From positions 1 through 12,329 of the forward strand of contig JBEVKF010000058.1 in the NCBI GenBank assembly GCA_040509755.1: a DNA stretch of 12,329 nucleotides. The letters are read 5' to 3'. The translations under genes and the position numbers were made by a program. Positions within the stretch are counted from its first letter, which is position 1. Every line of letters begins with the position of its first letter. Origin of the DNA: JACVRW01 sp040509755. GTDB lineage: Bacteria; Actinomycetota; Thermoleophilia; Solirubrobacterales; Thermoleophilaceae. The notes under the pieces were generated by a model. The model saw only the letters and a program-made list of their open reading frames with translations, made no database searches and was not told the origin of the DNA. Below are positions 7,393-12,329 of this stretch, one piece after another.

Positions 7393-7409
7393 CGAGTCTT
7401 GCAGACTCG
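7393..7409. other. Perfect 7-bp inverted repeat just upstream of the acyltransferase start
   Basis: CGAGTCT (7393-7399) and AGACTCG (7403-7409) are perfect reverse complements around a TGC loop. The hairpin fills the 38-nt gap between the methyltransferase stop and the acyltransferase ATG, ending 5 nt before the ATG on the minus-strand transcript. No U-tract follows, so it is not a typical terminator. It could limit ribosome access or be a small operator; it also argues mildly for the downstream start at 7357. Confidence 0.5.
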
Positions 7410-7425
7410 TCTTAGCCGGCCGGCG

Positions 7426-8060
7426 TCAGCGGATCTCGAGTCTCTCGACCGCGACGACCGTCTCCTGCTGGGCGGCGATTCGCCAGCCCGGAGTGCCGTC
7501 GCCGCCGAACAGCTCCTCCACCACCGCGGTGGGGCCGGGGTCCCCGCCACGCGCGTCGTGAAACGCGACCACGCCACCCGGCTCGACGAATCGGCTCCAG
7601 AGCCCCCAGTCGAGCCGGCAGGCCGGCTCGGAGTGATCCCGTCGATGAACACGAGGTCGAGCGGCTCGGACCACTCCCGCGCCGCCTCCTCGCTCGTCGT
7701 CACATGCCAGCGCAGCGCGGGGCCTCCGCGGCGCCGTGCCGCCCTGTTCACGAGCGCCCGCACGGCGCGCTCGTCGGCGGGCTGCCACCAGTCCATGCCT
7801 GCCCCGAACGGCTCCACCAGGTCGAGGCGCGCGCCCTGCGGCAGAGCGTCGATGAGCACGAGCGCCGAGGAGCCTTCGTAGACGCCGATCTCGAGGGCGT
7901 GACGGCGCCCGCTCGCCAGCTCGCGCAGGAGCGCCGACTCGGACGGCGAGTGCATGGAGCGCGGCGGTACGAGGCCGGCCCGGAGCGCGATCGGGCGCAG
8001 GCGGGCGCTGTTGCGCCAGGCATCCGGAGCGCGGCGCCGGAGCGCCTTCGGGAGCGCCAT
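7426..8060 (-). pseudogene. Class I SAM-dependent methyltransferase, interrupted by an apparent 1-nt frameshift
   Basis: Methyltransferase of the Methyltransf_24 / O-methyltransferase-like type, about 212 residues if repaired. The first 141 residues from ATG 8060 (MALPKALRRRAPDAW) contain the SAM-binding motif HALEIGVYEGSSALVLIDAL at 54-73 and LDLVFIDG at 134-141. Continuing in this frame gives a Ser/Arg/Gly-rich non-domain sequence. The frame one base back continues coherently: DHSEPACRLDWGLW, then EPGGVVAFHD, then a clean stop at 7426-7428. The intact family motif would be FIDGDHS, so one G is missing from the minus-strand run at 7638-7640 (CCC on the plus strand). This may be an assembly or sequencing error, a real inactivating mutation, or less likely recoding. 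It lies downstream of the HAD gene, separated by the 167-bp palindrome, and 38 nt upstream of the acyltransferase. The methyl acceptor is unknown. Confidence 0.83.
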
Positions 8061-8227
8061 TAGATGATTGATTCCGAGTTCGGGTGCCCGCGGGGGCGCG
8101 CCAGACCAAGCCGGCCGACGCACGAGTCCGAAGCAGGTAGCAGCGCTACCTGCGAGGGCTCGGGTGGCGATCCAGCGCCGGTCTGGCGGGTCATCCGTGG
8201 GTGCACGAATAAGGAATCAACCATCTA
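8061..8227. repeat. 167-bp concentric imperfect palindrome with TA-bounded ends (possible MITE or large structured RNA)
   Basis: Three inverted-repeat pairs share one centre near 8144. The outer arms tagatgattgattcc (8061-8075) and ggaatcaaccatcta (8213-8227) match at 14 of 15 positions. The middle arms CGCCAGACC (8099-8107) and GGTCTGGCG (8180-8188) match 9 of 9. The core GCAGGTAGC (8133-8141) and GCTACCTGC (8145-8153) match 9 of 9 around a 3-nt loop. The stretches between pair partly, with several G-T wobbles if read as plus-strand RNA. The outer ends are far richer in A/T than the surroundings and start and end with TA. It occupies the whole gap between the HAD stop, which uses its terminal TAG, and the methyltransferase ATG. 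A non-autonomous element using TA target duplication, a folded leader RNA and a processing or termination hairpin are all compatible. Confidence 0.75.
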
Positions 8228-8788
8228 GCCGATCCGCTCGAGCACCGGCTCGAGCTCTGTCGCCAGCCCGGTCCAGTCGCGCGCGCCGATCACGCCGTCG
8301 CGGTCGACCAGTTCCTCGTTCCAGGGATGGATGATCGTGGCCGGCAGGATCCCGGCCTGGCGAGCGCGCGCGATGTTGGCCGGACTGTCGTCGACCAGCA
8401 CGTCGATGCCGAGCTCGACGCAGCGGGTGACCTTGTCAAACGAGCAGTGAAGGTCGTCGTACGGCATGCCGATCTGCTCGAGCCAGCGAGCAGTGGCCTC
8501 GGCCGTCTGCGGGCGGCGGTGGCTTGTGACGTGAATCCAGTGGCCGCGCTCGTGCCAGTCGCGAACGGTCTCCACCGCGTTCTCGTAGGGCACGCCGGCG
8601 AGGATGTTCTCGTCCGAGTGGCTCTCCTCGACGCAGTGGACGACCGCGTCGCGCTCCAGCACCGTGATGCCCCAGTCGCGCTGGTCCTCGTAAGGCAGGT
8701 CTACGCCGTAGCGCTCCTTGACGATGCGTTGGAGCAGATTCCAGTACTCGTGGAGGGTTGAGTCGATGTCGAGCGCAATTCTTGCCAC
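8225..8788 (-). CDS. HAD-superfamily hydrolase, 5'(3')-deoxyribonucleotidase-like phosphatase
   Basis: Cytosolic HAD-fold phosphatase, 187 residues. Motif I is ALDIDSTLHEY (5-15): Asp7 is the expected nucleophile and Asp9 the general acid. Motif II is the IHVTSHRRP segment near 85-93. Lys119 (SFDKV) is a candidate motif III lysine. Motif IV is VLVDDSPANI near 130-139. Size and motif spacing suggest the NT5C/deoxyribonucleotidase-like branch, but the substrate is not certain. The start is GTG 8788, preceded by AGGGTAGG; the nucleophile motif then begins at the usual place. It is divergent from the alpha/beta hydrolase with only 20 nt between start codons. It stops exactly at the edge of the 167-bp palindrome, so the natural stop codon is supplied by that element. 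It may be the first gene of the minus-strand run that leads to the transpeptidase. Confidence 0.82.
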   Translation of the reverse strand: MARIALDIDSTLHEYWNLLQRIVKERYGVDLPYEDQRDWGITVLERDAVVHCVEESHSDENILAGVPYENAVETVRDWHERGHWIHVTSHRRPQTAEATARWLEQIGMPYDDLHCSFDKVTRCVELGIDVLVDDSPANIARARQAGILPATIIHPWNEELVDRDGVIGARDWTGLATELEPVLERIG

Positions 8789-8808
8789 GGGCCTACCCTA
8801 GAAGTGTC
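8789..8808. promoter_or_regulatory. 20-nt divergent intergenic space with ribosome sites for both directions
   Basis: The space between GTG 8788 (minus) and ATG 8809 (plus) is too short to hold two ordinary promoters with leaders. It contains AGGGTAGG facing the HAD gene and a weak GAAG facing the hydrolase. The promoters must therefore overlap the opposite gene's 5' coding region, or one transcript is leaderless. Confidence 0.4.
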
Positions 8809-9798
8809 ATGCCGAAGATGTTCGTCCCCACAGCACGCCCGGCCAGCGTCCGAGCCGCTCGGCTCGCCGGCGACGGCTATGGCGAAACCGGGGAGCCCGA
8901 CTGGCGGCTGATCCCATGGAAGGACCACCTGCACCAGATCGACGTCGACGGCACGCCCGTGAACTACGTCGACCTCGGATCAGGGGATCTCGAGCCGATC
9001 GTGTTCGTCCACGGCCTTGGCGGCCAGTGGCAGAACTGGCTCGAGAACCTCCCGCGCGCGGCCCAGGAGCGGCGCGTGATCGCGATCGACCTCCCCGGCT
9101 TCGGGTGCACGCCGATGCCGCGCCACAAGATCACGATCCCCGGCTACGCACGCTGCGTCGACGCCCTCTGCGAGCGGCTCGATCTCGGCCGCGTGGACAT
9201 CGTGGGCAACTCGATGGGCGGCTACATCGCCACCGAGGTGGCGATCCAGTTTCCGCATCGGATCGACCAGCTGATCCTGGTCTCGGCGGCCGGGATCACC
9301 ACCGCGGACCTCGTGCATCGACCCGTGCTGACGCTTGGCCGGATCGCCGCGGCCATGGCTACCTACGGCGCGTCGCGCCGGCGCCCGATCGCATCGCGGC
9401 CGAAGTCGCGCCACATGGCGCTTCTGCTCGTCGCCCGCCACCCCTCCCTGCTGCGCGCCGACCTCGCCTACGAGGGCTTCTTCAAGGGGACGGGCAAGCC
9501 CGGCTTCGACGACGCCCTGCGGGCGAACCTCGAGTACGACTTCCGCGACCGCCTGCCCGAGCTTCGCCAGCCCACGCTGATCGTCTGGGGCGAGAATGAC
9601 TCGATCATTCCAGTCAAGGACGCGCATGAATTCGAGCGGCTGATCCCCGACAGCCGCAAGGTCGTCATGAAGGACACCGGCCACATCCCGATGGCCGAGC
9701 GCCCGGCCGCCTTCAACGACGTGATGATGGAGTTCCTGGCCGAGACCGGCCCGGCGGCGGCAAGGAAGAGGCAGGACGGCGAGTCGCAGGCCGCCTGA
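8809..9798 (+). CDS. Alpha/beta-fold hydrolase
   Basis: Serine hydrolase of the alpha/beta fold, 329 residues, likely cytosolic. The oxyanion segment is VFVHGLGGQWQNW (65-77). The nucleophile elbow is GNSMGG (133-138) with Ser135. The acid is Asp264 in WGENDSIIP and the base is His292 in DTGHIPMAERP. The lid region about 165-235 is basic (ASRRRPIASRPKSRH). Residues 1-45 precede the fold and are polar. The start ATG 8809 fits the gap to the divergent HAD gene; ATG 8818 is also possible. The family includes esterases, C-C bond hydrolases and lipases, and the substrate cannot be assigned. Its stop is one base from the ilvD stop on the other strand, so the two transcripts must overlap at their 3' ends. 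Confidence 0.88.
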   Translation: MPKMFVPTARPASVRAARLAGDGYGETGEPDWRLIPWKDHLHQIDVDGTPVNYVDLGSGDLEPIVFVHGLGGQWQNWLENLPRAAQERRVIAIDLPGFGCTPMPRHKITIPGYARCVDALCERLDLGRVDIVGNSMGGYIATEVAIQFPHRIDQLILVSAAGITTADLVHRPVLTLGRIAAAMATYGASRRRPIASRPKSRHMALLLVARHPSLLRADLAYEGFFKGTGKPGFDDALRANLEYDFRDRLPELRQPTLIVWGENDSIIPVKDAHEFERLIPDSRKVVMKDTGHIPMAERPAAFNDVMMEFLAETGPAAARKRQDGESQAA

Positions 9799-9799
9799 G

Positions 9800-11476
9800 T
9801 CAGCCGGTGACGGCACCCTCGGCGGCGGAGCCCACCAGGCGCGCGTACTTGCCCAGCACGCCCCGCGTATAGGCGGGTGCAGGAGGCTCATAGCCCTCGA
9901 GGCGCCCGGCGATCTCCTCGGCGCTGAGCGCCACGTTTAGCTCGCGCCGCTCGACGTCGAAGGTGACCGTGTCCCCGTCCCGCAGGGCGGCGATCGGGCC
10001 GCCGCGCGGCGCTTCGGGCGCCACGTGGCCGGCCATGAAGCCGTGGGTTGCGCCGGAGAAGCGGCCGTCTGTGAGCAGGGCGACGGAGTCTCCGAGGCCC
10101 TCGCCGACGAGCGCGGCGGTCACGTGCAGCATCTCGCGCATCCCCGGTCCGCCGGTGGGCCCTTCGTTTCGGATGACCACGACCTGGCCGGGCAGGACCG
10201 ACTTCGCCATGACGGCGGCGAACGCCTCCTCCTCGGACTCGAATACGCGCGCCGGGCCGGTGTGCTCGGTCCGGCCGTGGCCCGACAGCTTGACCACGCA
10301 GCCGTCGGGCGCGAGGTTGCCGCGCAGAATCGCGAAGCCGCCGTTGGGCTTGATCGCATCGTCAACGCCGCGGACCACGTCCTGACCCACCGTCTCCTCG
10401 GCGAGGTCGGCCACCTCGCCGATCGTCTGGCCCGTGACGGTGACGCTGGCGGCGTGCAGCAGGCCGGCCTCCTTGAGGCGCTTGATCACGAGCGGCACGC
10501 CGCCGGCGCGGTAGAGGTCGGTGGCCACATAGCGGCCACCCGGCTTGAGGTCGCACAGGAGCGGGGTGCCCCACGCAATGCGGTCGAAGTCCTCGAGCTC
10601 CAGCGGCACGCCCACCTCGTAGGCGACAGCGAGCAGGTGCAGCACGAGGTTCGTCGAGCCGCCCGACATCGCGCCCGCGGCGATCGCGTTCTCGAGCGAC
10701 TCCTTGGTGATGATCTTGCTCGGGCGCAGGTCACGCTCGAGCACGTCTACCACCAGCCGCCCGCAGTCCTCGGCGACCTGGCCCTTCTTGCCGTCTTCGG
10801 CCGGGACCATCGAGCTGCCCATGGGAGAGATTCCGAGCACCTCGAAGGCCATCGCCATCGTGTTGGCGGTGAACTGCCCGCCGCAGGCGCCGGCGCCGGG
10901 GCTTGCGTGGTTCTCGAGGTCGGTCAGCTCATCATCGGTCAGGTCGCCGGCCGCGTGCGCGCCGATGCCCTCGAAGACGTCCTGGATCGTCACGTCCTTG
11001 CCCCGCCAGCGGCCGGGGGCGATCGAGCCGCCGTACAGCATCAGGCCTGGCACGTCGAGCCGGGCCAGCGCCATGACGCAGCCCGGGATCGTCTTGTCGC
11101 AGCCCGAGAGGGCGATCACGGCGTCGAACATGTGGCCCCGGGCGACCAGTTCGATCGAGTCGGCGATCACCTCGCGGCTGACAAGCGAGGTCTTCATGCC
11201 CTCGGTGCCCATCGTGATGCCGTCCGAGATGGCGACCGTGTTGAACTCCATCGGGGTGGCGCCGGCGGCACGTACGCCCTCCTTGACCCGCTCGGCCAGG
11301 CGACGCAGGTGGAAGTTGCAGGGCATCGTCTCGGTCCACGTGTTGGCGACGCCCACGATCGGCCGCTGAAGGGCCTCGTCGTCGAAGCCGACGCCCTTCA
11401 GGTAGGCGCGCGCCTGCGCCCGGTCCGGGCCGTCGAGGATGACCCGGCTGCGGCTGCGGGGGTCGCCCCTGCTCAC
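9800..11476 (-). CDS. ilvD: Dihydroxy-acid dehydratase
   Basis: Iron-sulfur dehydratase that converts 2,3-dihydroxy-isovalerate and 2,3-dihydroxy-3-methylvalerate to the 2-keto acids of valine, isoleucine, leucine and pantothenate synthesis. 558 residues, the usual length of the shorter IlvD class. Cluster cysteines are visible at Cys53 (ETMPCNFH), Cys126 (SGCDKTIPG) and Cys198 (GAGACGGQFTANTM), the three-Cys pattern of [2Fe-2S] enzymes. SDGITMGTEGM (84-94) binds Mg/substrate, and TDGRFSGATHGF near the C-terminus carries the catalytic serine. The GTG at 11476 is chosen because it overlaps the upstream stop as GTGA and gives the normal N-terminus (RVILDGPDRAQARA). Other ilv genes are not in the window; instead it is coupled to two unknown genes. 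I see no attenuator or leader peptide before it. Confidence 0.96.
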   Translation of the reverse strand: MSRGDPRSRSRVILDGPDRAQARAYLKGVGFDDEALQRPIVGVANTWTETMPCNFHLRRLAERVKEGVRAAGATPMEFNTVAISDGITMGTEGMKTSLVSREVIADSIELVARGHMFDAVIALSGCDKTIPGCVMALARLDVPGLMLYGGSIAPGRWRGKDVTIQDVFEGIGAHAAGDLTDDELTDLENHASPGAGACGGQFTANTMAMAFEVLGISPMGSSMVPAEDGKKGQVAEDCGRLVVDVLERDLRPSKIITKESLENAIAAGAMSGGSTNLVLHLLAVAYEVGVPLELEDFDRIAWGTPLLCDLKPGGRYVATDLYRAGGVPLVIKRLKEAGLLHAASVTVTGQTIGEVADLAEETVGQDVVRGVDDAIKPNGGFAILRGNLAPDGCVVKLSGHGRTEHTGPARVFESEEEAFAAVMAKSVLPGQVVVIRNEGPTGGPGMREMLHVTAALVGEGLGDSVALLTDGRFSGATHGFMAGHVAPEAPRGGPIAALRDGDTVTFDVERRELNVALSAEEIAGRLEGYEPPAPAYTRGVLGKYARLVGSAAEGAVTG

Positions 11477-12078
11477 TTCGTCCGCGAGGGGACCTTGCGG
11501 CGGCGTTCCCACTCGGCGAGGCGCCACAGGTCGCGGCGCACTCGGGCCGGATCGAGCTGGCGACCGACGAGGTGGAGGTTGGCGCGGCGGATCACGCGAT
11601 CCTCGTCGGATGTGAGCGCCATCCACTTCGCGAGTACGTCGTCGGAGGCGGGGAGGCGATGCCGCCCGCCGCTGCCGGTCAGGTCGGGGAACTCGACGCA
11701 GTACTCGGACAGGAGCTGGCCACTCCCTGGGACGAAGGCCAGGATCGGCTTGTGCGGATAGACCAGGTAGGCGTAGGCGGCGGTGTTGGCGGCCCCGCGA
11801 TCGGCCTCACGCCGGGCGTGCTTGCCGCCGACCCGGATGAAGCCGAGGTCGCGGTACATGGCCCACTCCTCGTCGTTGACGCAAGAGCGCAGGAGCTCGC
11901 GAGCCCGCTGCTCGGCGCGGCGCTCGCGGCCGGGGTCGTAGAGGTGGAGCTCATCGAGCGGACCGACCGTGCCGCGCGCCGCCGCGCGCCGGGTGCGCCA
12001 CGCCTTCGCCTCACGCACGATCAGCGGGGTCGCCAGGACGAGTGCGATCAGTGCGAGGGCGAGCAGTGCCAGCAGCAC
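11473..12078 (-). CDS. Membrane-anchored protein of unknown function
   Basis: 201 residues starting with GTG 12078. Residues 1-20 form a single hydrophobic helix (LLALLALALIALVLATPLIV) followed by a positive stretch (REAKAWRTRRAAARG), so the bulk is probably cytosolic on an N-terminal anchor. The soluble part has a region rich in Arg/Glu (PGRERRAEQRARELL), then a more conserved-looking core: WAMYRDLGFIRVGG, YAYLVYPHKPILAFVP and EYCVEFPD. The C-terminus is basic (EWERRRKVPSRTK). I do not recognise the family and see no catalytic motif. A perfect AGGAGG ribosome site precedes the start by 7 nt. It overlaps ilvD by GTGA, implying translational coupling, and lies 12 nt after the small upstream gene. 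A role tied to branched-chain amino acids is not established by this context alone. Confidence 0.72.
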   Translation of the reverse strand: MLLALLALALIALVLATPLIVREAKAWRTRRAAARGTVGPLDELHLYDPGRERRAEQRARELLRSCVNDEEWAMYRDLGFIRVGGKHARREADRGAANTAAYAYLVYPHKPILAFVPGSGQLLSEYCVEFPDLTGSGGRHRLPASDDVLAKWMALTSDEDRVIRRANLHLVGRQLDPARVRRDLWRLAEWERRRKVPSRTK

Positions 12079-12085
12079 GTGAGCG

Positions 12086-12091
12086 CCTCCT
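12086..12091 (-). promoter_or_regulatory. Perfect ribosome binding site AGGAGG for the membrane-anchored protein
   Basis: On the minus strand AGGAGG stands 7 nt before GTG 12078 and supports that start codon. Its first A is also the last base of the upstream gene's TGA stop, so termination and re-initiation are closely spaced. Confidence 0.8.
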
Positions 12092-12324
12092 CAGCCGCCG
12101 GAGGCGCGCGGGAAGAAGATGACGCGGTCAGCGTCTTGGGGGATGTCGCCGTAGCTCTTGACCATCCGCGCCTCGCGCCGGCCGCTGCCCGGGTGGGTGG
12201 TGGGGACGGCCGCCCACATGCCCTCGTCGAGCTGCCGGCGAAACTCCTCGACCAGGCGCTCGTGCTCCTCGCGCACCCGCGGATCGCCCTCGGCAAGGAG
12301 GACCTCCCCGTATCCGGGCTTCAT
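12091..12324 (-). CDS. Small hypothetical protein (77 aa, may extend past the window edge)
   Basis: The protein runs from ATG 12324 (MKPGYGEVLLAEGDPRVREE) to TGA at 12093-12091. An acidic/basic helix (EEHERLVEEFRRQLDEGMWA) precedes a short beta-like segment ending DADRVIFFPRASGG. It is soluble, with no membrane helix and no recognised motif. I do not know the family. Only five bases lie upstream of the ATG, with no in-frame stop, so the true start may be outside the window and the ribosome site cannot be checked. The 12-nt gap to the next gene, with AGGAGG touching this stop codon, points to one transcript with the membrane-anchored protein and ilvD. Confidence 0.55.
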   Translation of the reverse strand: MKPGYGEVLLAEGDPRVREEHERLVEEFRRQLDEGMWAAVPTTHPGSGRREARMVKSYGDIPQDADRVIFFPRASGG

Positions 12325-12329
12325 GCGTA

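Noticed and set aside
7630..7650. Programmed -1 ribosomal frameshift in the methyltransferase
   Set aside because: No X XXY YYZ slippery heptamer fits in frame (the site reads C GGG ATC), so a missing base is the simpler explanation.
8061..8227. tRNA gene or simple Rho-independent terminator in the palindromic spacer
   Set aside because: There is no acceptor/anticodon/T-arm arrangement, and no U-tract follows the core hairpin on either strand. The concentric arms over 167 bp are not typical of a terminator.
10025..11761. A 578-codon plus-strand open frame opposite ilvD
   Set aside because: It is antisense to an unmistakable ilvD with all family motifs, and the translated product is low-complexity His/Arg/Asp-rich.
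1..12329. CRISPR arrays, rRNA, transposase genes or att sites
   Set aside because: No regularly spaced repeats, rRNA-like segment or transposase-like protein was seen. The Xer protein looks like a housekeeping-type recombinase and no dif-like site was recognised.

Overview
The window is high-GC bacterial chromosome (G or C at most third codon positions, several GTG/TTG starts). The gene set suggests an actinobacterium: a FliA/WhiG-type sigma factor next to a Xer recombinase, a GAF-PAS-PAS-SpoIIE phosphatase, an acyltransferase/epimerase pair like one found in mycobacteria, and a vancomycin-region-type L,D-transpeptidase. A deep-branching group such as Thermoleophilia is my best guess. This is inference from composition and protein character; no search was run.

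Layout. Positions 1-3884, minus strand: a compact three-gene run of Xer-type tyrosine recombinase, FliA/WhiG-family sigma factor and a multidomain sensor phosphatase. The gaps are 13 and 11 nt, and the phosphatase runs off the left edge. Positions 3841-4113, plus strand: one small gene of unknown function, whose 5' end overlaps the recombinase 5' end. Positions 4127-8788, minus strand: a cell-envelope-flavoured run of HAD-family phosphatase, SAM methyltransferase (broken by an apparent 1-nt frameshift), PlsC-type acyltransferase, atypical SDR/epimerase and L,D-transpeptidase. Acyltransferase and epimerase share an ATGA stop/start. Positions 8809-9798, plus strand: an alpha/beta hydrolase diverging from the HAD gene across only 20 nt. 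Positions 9800-12324, minus strand: a small unknown protein, a membrane-anchored unknown protein and dihydroxy-acid dehydratase (ilvD). The last two overlap by GTGA.

How the genes may work together. The left run pairs a sigma factor with a phosphatase of the kind that drives partner-switching regulation, so it may be one sensory and transcription module. The central run fits lipid or glycolipid modification next to peptidoglycan cross-linking. The right run holds branched-chain amino-acid synthesis coupled to two uncharacterised proteins.

The most unusual non-coding feature is a 167-bp concentric imperfect palindrome at 8061-8227. It has relatively AT-rich ends bounded by TA and fits exactly between the HAD stop codon and the methyltransferase start codon. 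The window has no gene-free stretch over 300 bases; the longest gap is this 164-nt spacer. I saw no rRNA, tRNA, CRISPR array or intact transposase.
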